Part shown: positions 27,498-40,080 of the stretch, one piece after another | Layout: each line of letters begins with the position of its first letter | Position numbering within the stretch: the stretch's first letter is position 1 | Source of the DNA: Margaritifera margaritifera | Taxonomy: Eukaryota > Mollusca > Bivalvia > Unionida > Margaritiferidae | Direction of reading: 5' to 3' | Length of the DNA: 64,000 nucleotides | Assembly (NCBI GenBank): GCA_029931535.1 | Contig: JAQPZY010001675.1 | Location: 1,862,501-1,926,500 of the forward strand | The notes under the pieces: model-generated | The model's database searches: none | Seen by the model: the letters and a program-made list of their open reading frames with translations, nothing else | What the model was told of the DNA's origin: nothing | Translations under genes and position numbers: made by a program

Positions 27498-29219
27498 AAC
27501 GTTGTCATCACAATGACGATAATAATAATTGTATAAGCCAAGGTTTAGCATATCCAAAGTCGGGGTCTATTCCTCAACAAGTCACCCATTCATACGGTTA
27601 GTAAACTTTGAGAAAATTGCTCTCTTTGATACTTATATGATCGGATATATTTACTTTTACTCTTGAAGACAGACCCAAATATTTATAACCGAGTAGAAAT
27701 ACAAAGCACATATTAGCTGAAAAATTTGCAAAATGTCGGTCACATTTCAGAGCGTTACGGACGTATATTTTCAAACAAGACTTTATAAGATCTTTGATAT
27801 TACTAATAGCTCATGACTAATTGTCCTAATTTTAGTTTTCTTTGACTGTTTAGAAGTGTCACAAAATTAGCAATTTACATTGCAGCCTTCTCTAACATGG
27901 TCAGTTGGAATTAGTTTTAGAACATAATGTGCAAAGTCGTTTTAATGAGGGATGTAAGATAAATTGTATGTGGATTGTATAGGCTATGGCTGGAAGCTGC
28001 GCCAACATATTCTGACACCGTTTTTGTCTCAACAGACCAGATGAGATAATCCTAAATTAAATATATCTCCCCTGTATCTCTAATTCACCCATATATATCT
28101 CGGAAAATAAAACGTGTTTGCTTGGCCTTTGATCTCAGTGATTGTGTATATAAGGCTGTTTAGTTGGTAAGTGGGGCGGCGTCGTGTTATTGTTTAGGTC
28201 AATTCTTAAACAAATTAGACATTAGTCTCAGAAACTTTTATAGACAATACTGTTTTTCAATCCAACTTTGAAAGTTTTACATGTAAAGAAGTAGGGTGTG
28301 GTGGTGTGGTTAATGAATTGATTGAATAATGTGGCTGTTATTTTTAGCTTTATTATACTTTATGAATACATTTTGTTGACAAAAAAGTTTTTAACACATA
28401 TCACTGGAATAATGCGAAAACGTTCTCTTATTAAAACGTGTATATCTTTGTTAAAAGAATTTCGTCCGATATTGAAGATAGCCAGTGTCCATCTCTCTCC
28501 AAACCACCAGCCGTTCAAATTCGGATTTAGCCACTTTATTATCATATTAAAACAATTAAACAAAAACTAAAGCATTTTCTCTCACGTGGTCTCCTGAAAG
28601 CACTTTAGGAAAATGAAAAAGAAAACGAAGTGATTTTTTATCAAGGAGATTTTTTTCTACTTTTTTGAAGCTGATATTGAAAGCAGGGTATTGTACATAA
28701 AAAAAATGCATGGACATGTACAACACTTTCGAGAACGAAGAGAGGATCGAACATAGGATATTCATTAAAATAAAGGACAAACGGAATATAATATTTTTCT
28801 GTTCACCTTTTCTTCCGTACATGTTAATTTGTTGACAAATCACATGGATTAATAACTCTTTTTATTCACATATGCAATTTGTTTTCCAATGTCATGACTC
28901 ATATGCTGCTTAGTGATCGTATTGTAATTCGCGAGATATAATAGGAATTAGGATAGATTCCAACTGCTGTCGTGTATATAGATATATGTTAGTTTGCTAC
29001 CGAACTTATCCTCCATAATCCTAGTAATACCTATTATGACCGGTTAATGGTCACCCGTGATCTTTTGAGGAACGGTTACATGCGCGATTAAGTTCATAGA
29101 TATGGACCGATTTTTACCAATATGGCTAATAACACAAGGATCTCTCTTTTATAGTCAATTGAGCAGAACCGAGATAAGTATTTTATCAGCTGATCAGTGA
29201 TATTTTATAACGGTAAGCC

Positions 29220-29287
29220 GATACCATCGACACTGCATCACCTGTTTATGATGAAAAGGTCTTTGTTAAGCTCTCAATTCTATTCTG
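29220..29287. other. 68-bp block identical between units A and B
   Basis: Identical to 43853-43920 without a mismatch. It is followed in both copies by a splice-donor-like aggtaagattt after a two-base difference. The flanking alignment is clearly less conserved. Function unknown: it could be a regulatory element, an unrecognised exon or a gene-conversion patch. Confidence 0.7.
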
Positions 29288-29913
29288 TAGGTAAGATTTA
29301 ATTTACTTAAACAATTTGGGAACGACGGAATCTTTATAGGCATCGAATGATAGAGAGTAGCACCGATTATTGTGACGTAGTGCCAAATCTGATGACACAG
29401 CGTACTGAAGACTACGATCTCCCTTGATGGCCAACAGTCTTCTTGATTAGCTGGCACTATGAGCTGAGATCACCTCCTGGTAGATGACAAATATTCAAGA
29501 TGCTTTATCAAATGTCCAAATCTGATTACAATTAATCTGTGATATCGCCATATGCATCAAGTCTTTGATAATCTATCGTACGGTTTGTTTGATCGGGGTG
29601 TGATATCAACACGATCTAATGTTACCGTCCCTTGTAATATTACATTGCATATTAAATTGAATTTTACTTTATTATTAACTCTTTCTGGCAATGAAATTTA
29701 TAAATTATTACGTGCTTTAATAATGAATATTCAGCTTATTTTATCTACAATGCTTTCCCTAATAAAAGCCTTTTAAAGGTATCATGATCAAGCCATTTAC
29801 ATTTGTTCAAAGATGCCATAAACATTAAAATATTTAAGAGAAAACAAGCTCTGCCATTACAAGTAATTAGATTTGTTACAAATTTAATTTGAATAATGTA
29901 GTTTTTATATTAG

Positions 29914-30024
29914 ATTTAATTTAAACTAAGTGTGATACAACCATTACATAATTTAATTTAAACTAAGTGTGATACATCCATTACATAATTTAATTTAAAC
30001 TAAGTGTGATACAACCATTACATA
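29914..30024. repeat. 37-bp unit, three tandem copies
   Basis: The unit contains ttaatttaaactaagtgtg and ends in ccattacata. Present only in unit A. Confidence 0.9.
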
Positions 30025-30209
30025 ATAACATTTTGCAACGTTTTATTTATGTTCATTATATGATATGGTTATGTGCAATTATTGATCAAAATTTATTAAA
30101 TATGAGAATTATTTTTATGCAATAACAGGCAATTTTATTTTGCAATCAGATATGTGCAATGAGTATATACGTCTTTCCAAGAAAATAGAAGGCAATCTCA
30201 GATTTCTCT

Positions 30210-30800
30210 TGTTCTCTATGTATACAATGGATATGAGTTCACCTTTTCATGTATCCAATCATTGTTTTCTATGTACAGAATGTATAACCTTTTCATATTT
30301 TCAATCACTCTCCTCTATGTACACACTGGCTATGAGTTCACCTTTTCATGTATCCAATCACTCTTTCTATGTATACACTGGCTATGAGTTCATCTTTTAA
30401 TGTATCCAATCACTCTTTCTATATGTAGATACTGTATATGAGTTCATCTTTTCATGTTTCGTATCACTCTCTCTATGTACACACTGGCTATGAGTTCACC
30501 TTTTCATGTTTCCAGTCACTCTCTCTATATGCACACAATGTATATGAGATCACCTTTTCATGCATCCAACCACTCTTTCCATATGTACACACTAGCTATG
30601 AGTTCACCTTTTCACGTATCCAGTCACTCTCTGTATGTACACACTGGCAATGAGTTCACTTTTTCATGTATCCAATCACTCTTTCTATATGTACACAATA
30701 TATATGAGTTCACCTTTTCATGTATCCAATTACTTTCTTTCTATGCACACTGGCTATGAGTTCACCTTTTCATGTATCCAATCACTCTTTCGAAGCATAA
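30210..30800. repeat. 52/54-bp minisatellite, about 11 units, private to unit A
   Basis: The word atgagttcaccttttcatgt recurs at alternating spacings of 52 and 54 bp. Unit B has one diverged copy of this word at the matching place (about 45100-45165). The array therefore probably grew from a single copy after the duplication. Confidence 0.9.
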
Positions 30801-31059
30801 ATGTATATACAAGACTAAATTTAAATAGCTTGCCCAAATATTGACCGAGGAAAAAGTGTCCGAGGATGACTTCGACAGCAAATCCATGAAATAAAAAGAG
30901 TATGTTTCTTACTGGACCCCTTGTTTTGTGTGTGTGTGGGCTATCGAATCGGCAAGGGCCACACAGTAACGGCGTCTGTTACCAAACACAGTCTGTATGA
31001 ACACATCATGTATGTAACATTCCGAATAAGCGGACCAGAGATTTGCTTCCTTGATCTAG

Positions 31060-31120
31060 TACCAAACCAAATGGCCTGAAAGATTTCTGGTAAACGTGAA
31101 AACGTGAAAATAATGATCAG
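31060..31120. other. 61-bp block identical between units A and B
   Basis: Identical to 45440-45500 without a mismatch. It begins accaaaccaaatggcctg after the first base and contains the direct repeat aacgtgaaaacgtgaaaa. No open frame runs through it in both copies. Confidence 0.7.
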
Positions 31121-31554
31121 ATGCAGATGCTGGGATACTTTCAGGTTGAACTCATTCAGCTTTTAATTTGCCATGCAAAGTTAAATTCGTCCTTGTGATA
31201 TATTGATTACATAGTATTTCCCAAGATCCAGTTTTGACCAGATGCTTTTGAAATAGGGCATGTAATGAAATTTGCGAGCTAATTATGTTGAATGTTTGCT
31301 CTTAACGTTTTTATTGGTTTTCCCCACATAACTCTGCATCTATCCCACCTGCACAGAAACTGATTTGTGCTTGAAAAACTAGAAATGACGAATACAACCA
31401 TAAACGAATGAGCTGTTTCTAGTGTATCAAATTCTACTAATGTATGCAAATTTACAGTTCTACTGAATAAAGACAATCATTATCAAAATGCTTGTGACGT
31501 AATTTTGTCCATTTGCCTCTATGTTTTTATTTTCATGCTCTTCCATGTACGCAT

Positions 31555-31665
<111 letters not shown>

Positions 31666-31974
31666 GATGAAGACAAAAGGAGAAATAATTCTCTAATTTA
31701 AAACTATCAACAGCATGAACACTTTTTGTGAAAAAGATTCATTCAGAACATTTAGAATTATACGCCATAAAAGTCTTATATAATTTTAACTGCAAGTTTA
31801 GAGATATGCATCTGAAATGATGACAGGAAGCATACAATTTCCTGATTTATTCACGATTGACAGACCAGGTTAACTTTATTTGCATATGCGTGTATTCTCT
31901 GCAACTCGATAAATGTGATGTTACTTGCTGTGGACAAGTACACTTCATGTAATAGATTCGTTTTCATTTGAAAT

Positions 31975-31976
<2 letters not shown>

Positions 31977-32012
<36 letters not shown>
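31977..32012. repeat. (ATT)n microsatellite
   Basis: Twelve ATT triplets. Confidence 0.97.
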
Positions 32013-32013
<1 letters not shown>

Positions 32014-33214
32014 GCAAACAATTGTATAAAATATATGGAATATAGCCGATGAAAACTGTACGCACTAAATTATGTTTTTCTTTTATCCAAAGCCTTACAT
32101 TGTGTGATAATCTTACCACCGTACCTCCATTGTAATATTTTTAAGATTTTTAAGTTTCGTTAATTTGTATTGTTTGTCAAAATCTGCTTTTAGGCAGAAC
32201 ATAAGGAAAGCAGCAACATACAAATAATATGCAACGCAATGTTTCTGATCATAAGATGATATGAGGATATAGGATGGAATTCGTGAATCTGTCAAATGTC
32301 AGGAAACTTGTACTCTCGTTTATTGTGCTCTAACTCCTGTCACAACAAACAAAGGTGATCAACGTGTAATTCATAAACAAACTTAAAGAAAACTGTCAGA
32401 CTAACTATAGATTATAAAGTAAACAGTTATTCATAAACAGCAAGAATATTCAAGGTGCATCTTTACAACAACATGGATATATAGGCGACAAAAATACGAC
32501 CAGCAACATCAACAACAACCAACAACAAAAACAACAACAACATCATCATTATTTAGTACACTATTTTGGAACAATCACCAGACGAGATGACCCGGAAATG
32601 GTTGAGTTGATCCAACCCTTTACATGTTCTTCCAGTTCTTGTACTAACTGATTGAAATGGATAAAATACCCGTTGCAGCAATATCTTCTAAACATTTTTG
32701 GACAGTACTCCAAGCAGCTGTACTACTAGGACATCAGAGGTGATTCAATGTCAACTAGCCTCATTTGAAGATTGAATTATGTCCTACACCAATTGTCATA
32801 GTAGAGAAAGTTCAACAATGACAGCCAAAACTTGATAATTGACAACAAACTGGCTGAATAATGTATCACTGGTTACAAAAGAGGTTGAAATCGACGGGAA
32901 TATGAAGCTTTGATGCTAGGTTATTGATGTAGAACATCAGTTATGACCAGAGGGCTGATGCAATATATAATGGTGTTTTCATAGCTCAATAAAATTGATA
33001 TCGACAAAAGCTACAAAACAGTGTTTTTAACTGAATAACAGCTATAAAAATCCCTCTTTGTTTCTTTTTTTTTATTTTAAACGAGACTCATCTTTAACTT
33101 ACAAAATCCGATTATTATACAGCAAATATTTCTAACAGAGAACAGTTTAATACCATAGCCCACCTTCTTAAAAGCAGATCCCCAACTGAATCGCAGCAAA
33201 ATAACGTAAATTTT

Positions 33215-33595
33215 GATTACATACACAATTTATCTTAGGAGACTGATCTGGACTTCCATTCGTATGTTCAATCCGTATATCCGTTTCTTACACCCAGAAT
33301 GGAACTATTATCTGTTTAACTGATGTCCGCTAGTCGATATTCTTGGATGTACCGAATCAGATTTGCATAAATACCAACTTGTTTGGATAGCGTAAACGAA
33401 TGGGTATGCAATAACTACGAAACCGCATTCGGTCTTTGCTGACACCGTAAACTTCGTTCTTATTGAAGAGACTGACACCAGTCGTATTGGGTCGTGTGAA
33501 TACCTCTCGGACGGTCTCACCGTATCGCTTACCCCATATCACATTCGTTCTCTTCGTCGACCCCGAACAACACACGCATGTAATTTTGTCCTTGC
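33215..33595. other. About 380 bp present in unit A but not in unit B
   Basis: The A/B alignment resumes at the cttatccg word near 33600 (A) and 47905 (B). The intervening A sequence has more C and G than its surroundings and no terminal repeats that I could find. It is either an insertion in A or a deletion in B. Its 60-72 codon frames have no recognisable domain. Confidence 0.5.
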
Positions 33596-33960
33596 ATGAA
33601 ATCGTGCACCCAAACTCTCGCTTATCCGGACATTTATCACGAGCCTGAAGAGTTCAGATGAACGAAGTTATGCTATTTACAAGAAAAGATTCTTTTGATA
33701 TATTCGCCCAATGTATTTAAAATTTTGTTTCTTAACTTTACTCGAAATATTTCATCCATTACTGGTTTCGGGGGATATATTTAGGATATTTTTTTAGACG
33801 GACAAGAGTATGAGCTTTGTTTTTATTGAACAAATTGTAATATTTGCCACCGTATTTTGTTTTGAATCGAAATGATAGTGACGATTGCATTAATCATATG
33901 CTACGTGCATTAATGTTAAACTCAGACTGATACAAACCATAAACAACTTGTACATTTGCA

Positions 33961-34174
33961 ATTTTACGCTACGTACTACTTGCGTGAGTAAATTAAGATA
34001 TTATGGAGTAATCACTAAAGGTTCCATTACGTCTTTCAGTCTGACTTTAGCTTTAACCTCAGTTTAAACTGACGTCTTGCTCGAGTGTTTGTCAAGGGCA
34101 ATGCAGGTAGTAGATGTTCGACACCGAAGTGAACATTGTGCATCTGTCTTTTTGTGTCTCTCACCTCTCTATGC

Positions 34175-34205
<31 letters not shown>

Positions 34206-34519
34206 GCTCAGAGACATAGGCTATTATAGGTGCCCGATTTCGACGATGTTCGATAAAATCAAAATGCGAATGCAAACCAACAGCACAACTATTATAAAAT
34301 AACACACCAAGTTGGAAAATGGCGCGGGAAAAAAAATGTTTCCATGCGTTTGAACTTAAAGCAAAGTTTTGCTAAGGGGACTAAAATGAACATACACAGA
34401 GACACACATACGACGAAAAGAGAAATAGAGTGGCAAGAGAAGTACAATAAATATATATTATCGCTGTCCTGGAAATATTATGTCCTACGTGTGTATATAT
34501 ATATATAAATGTTGACTGG

Positions 34520-34584
<65 letters not shown>

Positions 34585-34949
34585 AAATTTATGTTTCCCT
34601 AACATAAATGTGGCCAAAATTACAATATTTTGTAAAAATTTGCAAACTGCGAAACAGTCCTCCATTTAGTTCTGGATAATTCGTCGTTAATGTTCGTGCT
34701 TAGCACACACGGTAAACATGAATTAACTATTACAATAGAGAGTGTTCGAAGTGAACTTTTCATCCTTCCTGTGGGAACCCTATCTTTGTTACTGGTACAT
34801 AAAATAAATGGCTTGAGGATCATTGAGTAGTATTCAGCTTTCACTGCCTCTGAATAACGAGTGCAAGGGGTCGCGACCTATCAACTCATATGGACAATGG
34901 CTGTTCCAATCATGCACTTTGACTGGCAATTGTAAGCACATAACAGCAT
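33961..34949. other. Unit A-specific DNA with microsatellites
   Basis: Includes a short (GT)n-(AT)n at about 34165-34203, an (AT)n at 34522-34582 and otherwise unassigned sequence without a clear B counterpart. Confidence 0.55.
34522..34582. repeat. (AT)n microsatellite
   Basis: About 30 dinucleotides. Confidence 0.97.
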
Positions 34950-35142
34950 TTGATTGACTGATTGATCTTTAACGGCACAACAGCACATCGAAAGGTTATG
35001 TTGTGCCGAGGCTATTGGAGTGATGTGTTTTCGCCCAGGGATATACCATGACGGTCGACCCGTCCTGGTTTGGGCAGGATTCGAAACCGCACACTTCTAA
35101 TCGCGCGTCCGGCACCCTAACCACAGAGCAGCCGCGACTCCC
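34950..35142 (-). mobile_element. tRNA-derived SINE
   Basis: On the minus strand the unit starts ggagtcgcggctgctctgtgg and continues with a box A-like ggttagggtgccgg and a box B, ggtttcgaatcc (35077-35088 on plus). An unrelated body follows, and it ends in a tail of ATCAA/TCAGT-type short repeats (34951-34968). Box spacing, body and tail are those of a tRNA-derived SINE. It is absent from unit B at the matching position, so it inserted after the A/B duplication or was lost from B. Confidence 0.7.
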
Positions 35143-35946
35143 CAACATTGCATCCAATCAAGCTAATGGTAGAAAGGGCAATGATCAGATTAACACCATT
35201 TAAAAAAAAAAGTAACAGATTGACGTGTCAATTAAATGACGTAATCCGATTGCATGACTTGTTTTTCCTGATTTCCCAATTGTTATAGGGTAAATAAGAC
35301 ATAAGGGCCTGTCCCCTATTGAGTGCAATGTAACTTCGACAGTAGTTCAGCGTACGCTAGAAAGACTTTTGTTACTGATAGTGGTAAAAAGTTCCACTGG
35401 ATAGCACCGCTAAAAAAAAAATATATCTACAGTAGCTAAAATATAATTTGCCAAAATTTAACCAGTTCACCACCACCATTTTTGGACAAAATCGCCAAAT
35501 TTTACGTCCAAAAAATAACCCGATATAACTTCTAGATTACGATCTATGTATAGTTGAGACCGGTTCCGGGAAATTATCCTGAAAGTATAAGTCTCTCTGT
35601 TCTATTTCTCTCTCGATGAATTTTTGCAAAAGGAGATTTCGTTAGTCCTTAGCATAAAGCTGAATTTTCTTTTCTTTCTTTATTCAGCAATATTTCGTCA
35701 CTATCTTGAGTATCGCATCATGTATATTGCAATACATACTGATCCTGAAAGGCATAAATGTTATCGGTCTACCATTAGTCTTCAAAAGCTTGTAAAATCT
35801 TCACTATTAGCTCTAGATGTTAATAGATAAAGTGCTTAAGTATTTGATCTGGTTTTGGTGGACAATGGTCATTTAAAACTCATTATCTGAAATTGACCCC
35901 AGAGTTCTTCTTCAGATGATATTTAGTAGACTATATTCCTATTTCC

Positions 35947-36097
35947 CAATTGGATCTCTTTGTCCTGTTCTCAATTGGATCTCCTTGTTCGGTTCTCAAT
36001 TGGATCTCCTTGTTCGGTTCTCAATTGGATCTCCCTCTGCTGTTCCCAATCGGATCTCCTTGTCCTGTTCCCAATTGGATCTCCTTGTACTGCTCCA
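35947..36097. repeat. 25-bp unit, about six tandem copies, unit A only
   Basis: The word caattggatctccttgt recurs every 25 bp. Unit B has only a remnant word (gatctccctgt near 48857). Confidence 0.9.
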
Positions 36098-36390
36098 AAA
36101 GTTTTTGACTTCCGTATTGATGTAAATGTTTTTAATACTTTGCTTGAAAAACAAAATTAAAGTTTCGCTCTTTGAGCCGCCTTCGGCGATATAACAAGTT
36201 CAAGTTACTTTGGCTATGTTGCTCAAGTATTTTTCGTCTACAATTCATGTTGTTTGCAGAATTTAACTCCATTCATTTCTTCAGTCATTTGCACATATAC
36301 ATGTTTTATTTGCACGTCTCTGAAATTTCTGTTTTCACAAACATATGTTCCCTTATCTTTCCATGGTTTATTGTGAAGACGAAATAATTT

Positions 36391-37094
36391 TGTTAGACAA
36401 AAGGCAATAGACGATTTTGTACAAGATTGCCAGTAGTTGCCATCCTTTAATTACTTATCACAAAGACAGACACAACAATGATTGCAATATTTTTATCGAT
36501 AATAATACCAATAAACAACAACAACAAGAACAACAACAAAACAACATATAACTGTTGCTAATTCGAATATTACGGTTCAACGATGTCACAGGGTTTTCAA
36601 TAAATATTGAAGAGAGCTATAAGTAATTATGACGTAACTTAACGATGGTCTCTGGACATACCTTGTCAAATATTTATTCCTGTGCACAATTTTATCTAAA
36701 TGAAATCATGTTAATGGCCACGAAATTGATGCAAAGTTTAATCCATTCAGTCTCTTCGCGTAAAATAGCACTGACACCAAAGAGACTTTGTTATGTAGCA
36801 AGACATTCCAAGGCAGAAAAGAGCTTCAGTTTTGTAGGACAAAGAAAAGACTAAACGAATTACTACTCAGATCGCCGTTCAATTATCAGCTCAAAAAGAC
36901 CCCCCCACCCCCTTTTTAAAAACATATATTTTATCAATGCATTCTCATACGTTTTCAAGTCTAAAAAAATGCATATCACTCAGAACCAAGGATTCTCAGC
37001 TAATGGTGAGAAGTTTAAATAAAGTTCAAAAATATTTTTGAGCAGAACAGTGATAATTTTAGATTACCTTTCGGTAAATTCGATATACTAATTG
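36391..37094. other. Unassigned DNA between units A and B
   Basis: Contains a short CAA-rich run (about 36510-36545). No gene recognised. Confidence 0.5.
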
Positions 37095-37745
37095 GAATGC
37101 TGGAAACAAATGAGAGTATATTCACCTTGTGGTATATTACATGCACCAAAAGTCATGCATAAAGTAGGTATGCACTCACATGAATATCTACATGCATCAA
37201 AAGTCATGCATAAAGTGGGTATGGACTCACATGATTATCTACATGCATCAAAAGTCATGCATAAAGTGGTATGAACTCACATGAATATCTACATGCATCA
37301 AAAGTCATGCATAAAGTGGGTATGAACTCACATGAATATCTACATGCATTAAAGTCATGCATAAAGTAGATATGCACTCACATGAACATCTACATGCATC
37401 AAAAGTCATGCATAAAGTAGGTATGCACTCACATGAATATCTACACGCATCAAAAATCATGCATAAAGTAGGTATGCACTCACATGAATATCTACATGCA
37501 TCAAAAGTCATGCATAAAGTAGGTATGCACTCACATGAATATCTACATTTATCAAAAGTCATGCATAAAGTAGGTATGCACTCACATAAATATCTACATG
37601 CATCAAAAGTCATGCATAAAGTAGGTATGCACCCACATGAATATCTACATACATCAAAAGTCATGCATAAAGTAGGTATGCACTCACATGAATATCTACA
37701 ATCATCAAAAGTCATGCATAAAGTAGGTATGCACTCACATGAATA
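37095..37745. repeat. 51-bp minisatellite, about 12 units
   Basis: The unit contains aaaagtcatgcataaagtag and ctcacatgaatatctac. Since 51 is divisible by three, long frames stay open on both strands (17-residue repeats). This is a consequence of the period and not evidence of a gene. Confidence 0.95.
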
Positions 37746-38109
37746 GTTACAGAAATCACCTGAATTGGAGCAGGCAACCTAGAAAATTGATTTTATCTAT
37801 TTGTAGCCGTGTTTTAAAATACATGTTCTGTCTTTGACAATTTGTGAAAAGTTATGAAACTCATCAGCTGACAATTGTTGCAAAATCGGCTGGAACTACT
37901 TTAATAAACCTCGCCCACCACTCTTGTTTTTAAAAAGAAAAATGGAATCTTTATCGAGATGATACTGCATGTATTCATACGTGAGTATCTTGATTATATC
38001 TTTACACAAACATATGATGCAAGAAGGAATGACAGAAGATGACGTTGGCAACGTGTATTATGTAATATTATGGTAGATCTTAGTCAATGTTTTGCCTTCT
38101 TGTCTTCTC

Positions 38110-38640
38110 CTTGGAAGTGATGTGTTTGGAAAGGTCTCTTATGGGTTAGGTTAATCAGGAGTATTATATGTGCCATACATTCTAAATTGGTGCTAATATG
38201 CCATATTGATGCCTGGTGTTATGTGCTGGCCTTTCGGTTTGACACGCGGAACCAAACCATATTTCTGGAAGCCACGCACTCGATACCAAATGGTGCGGAA
38301 TGAGACCACCAAAGTCAAGAAATATAGGTTGGCTTAATCTCATCGGCATCTTATGCAAAGTTTTAGTTATGCATTCCCGCATGCCAAACTCTATAATTAT
38401 AAAGCCAATAAAACACACTAATTCAAAATTTTGAATCCGGAAGCAATGGTAGTTAACGTTGTAAATCAAAAAGGAACTGTTCCACAAACAGATATTATAC
38501 GAAGGATCAAGACATTTTTATTTAAGCAATCTTATTAATTTCAGATGCTGTATGATACGATCCTCTAAAGAAGACGTCAAACTGTACACAACACATTGCA
38601 TTCATATTGCTACATTTGAAAAAAAGTGAATCAGTATAAA
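38110..38640 (+). repeat. Paralogous block shared with 56430-56975
   Basis: Collinear similarity with 56430-56975. Shared landmarks are ggaaaggtctct/gcaaggtctct, ctggcctttcggtttgac/ctggcctattggtttgac, and the aaaaaaagtgaatcagtat/aaaaaaagaaaatcagtat end. A minus-strand frame of 101 codons here is not conserved in the second copy. Confidence 0.75.
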
Positions 38641-38849
38641 AATGTGATGAAAAACGACCAATAAGCGTCAATATAATTATTACCGAAGAAAAAATTAAAA
38701 GTACATACTAACTCAAAAATATGTAAAGAGTAGGTCACATTTCAGTACCTTATGGACATGTATTTAAAAAACAAAAGACTTATATGACCTTTGATAGCAT
38801 AAAAAGTCACGACTAATTGTTCTATTTTATTTTTCGTTCATTGTCAATT

Positions 38850-39040
38850 ATGAAGTGCGTGACGAAATTACCCAATTAAACTGCATCATTTTATAACACG
38901 GTCAGTACAGTCAGTTATGAAATGTGTTATGAAATAATCCAATCAAACTGCATCATTTTATAACACGGTCAGTACTGTAAGTTATGAAATGTGTTATGAA
39001 ATTACCCAATTAAACTGTATCGTTTTATAACACGGTCAGT
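38850..39040. repeat. ~67-bp unit, three tandem copies
   Basis: The word cattttataacacggtcagta recurs three times. Unit A has a single copy of the corresponding sequence (about 27870-27920). Confidence 0.85.
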
Positions 39041-39659
39041 CAGAATTAGTCTTCACACATGATGTGTAAAGTCGCTTTGATGCGGAAGATAGCTCACGGC
39101 TTAGGTGCCAGGTAGAAAGTAGCATTCAACGCGGAGCCAGCATTCTGTGACACCGTTTCTGTCTCACCAGACCAGTCGATGTTAAACCAGATTTTACTGA
39201 CCCGTATCTCTAATTCGTCCAGATAATTATCGGAAAATAATTTTCTTTTTAAGGAGATCTTGCTTGGCTTTTGATCTAAATGACTGAATGAAAAACATCT
39301 TGCACTTGCTTTGTAAATTACAGTACAAAGTGGGAAAATTAAGGGACTATTTAGTTGATAAGTGCAGGTGCCGCCGTGTTACTGTTAGATTACTCCCTAA
39401 AGAATGTTCTCAAATTAGACATGTATTCTCCTGAGAAAACTTTACAGATGATACTATTTTTCAGGCTAAGTTCGAAAACTTTACATGTAAAGAAGTAAGG
39501 TGGGGTGGTGCGATTAATGCATTGTTAAATAATGTGATTGATATTATGAGCCCTTTTACACTTCTAAATCAATTACTAGAATGTTGACTAAAAGCTGTCA
39601 TCTTTTATTTCTGAAATAATGCGAAAACGTTCTTTATTGAAAACGTTTATTTCTTTGTA

Positions 39660-39682
39660 AAAAAAAAAAAAAAAAAAAAAAA
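39660..39682. repeat. Poly-A tract
   Basis: About 22 A. The unit A counterpart at about 28450 has only a short A run. Confidence 0.9.
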
Positions 39683-39860
39683 GAGGTGTGAGAAAACAAT
39701 GTCTAGATTTTAGTAGTTGTCAGTGTAAAGTTATGTTAGTACTCATTTTAGGCATCGCTATCCTCACCACCACGTGATCCTCACCGTCGCGTCCATGAAA
39801 TGTAACCAACTGAAGGAATCCCTGAACAAATTAAACATCTTATTAAACCTTTCATGTATA

Positions 39861-40080
39861 TGTTAATCCGCAATATAAATATCATTTTAGTATTAACAAC
39901 ATTCTGTTAATCCGCAATATAAATATGATTTTAGTGTTAACAACATTCTGTTAATCCGCAATATAAATATCATTTTAGTATTAACAACATTCAGTTAATC
40001 CGCAATATAAATATCATTTTAGTATTAACAACATTCTGTTAATCCGCAATATAAATATCATTTTAGTATTAACAACATTC
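39861..40080. repeat. 44-bp unit, five tandem copies
   Basis: The word gttaatccgcaatataaata recurs every 44 bp. Private to unit B. Confidence 0.92.

Noticed and set aside
30140..30844. Overlapping His/Ser/Phe-rich frames
   Set aside because: They come from the 52/54-bp minisatellite and switch frame with its length variants.
34950..35142. Functional tRNA gene
   Set aside because: Box A and B are present, but the sequence continues into an unrelated body with a short-repeat tail and has no complete cloverleaf or terminator where expected.
37305..37746. 129- and 136-codon frames with 17-residue repeats on opposite strands
   Set aside because: A 51-bp unit keeps phase on both strands; no independent coding evidence.
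38182..38487. 101-codon minus-strand frame
   Set aside because: The paralogous copy at 56430-56830 does not keep the frame.
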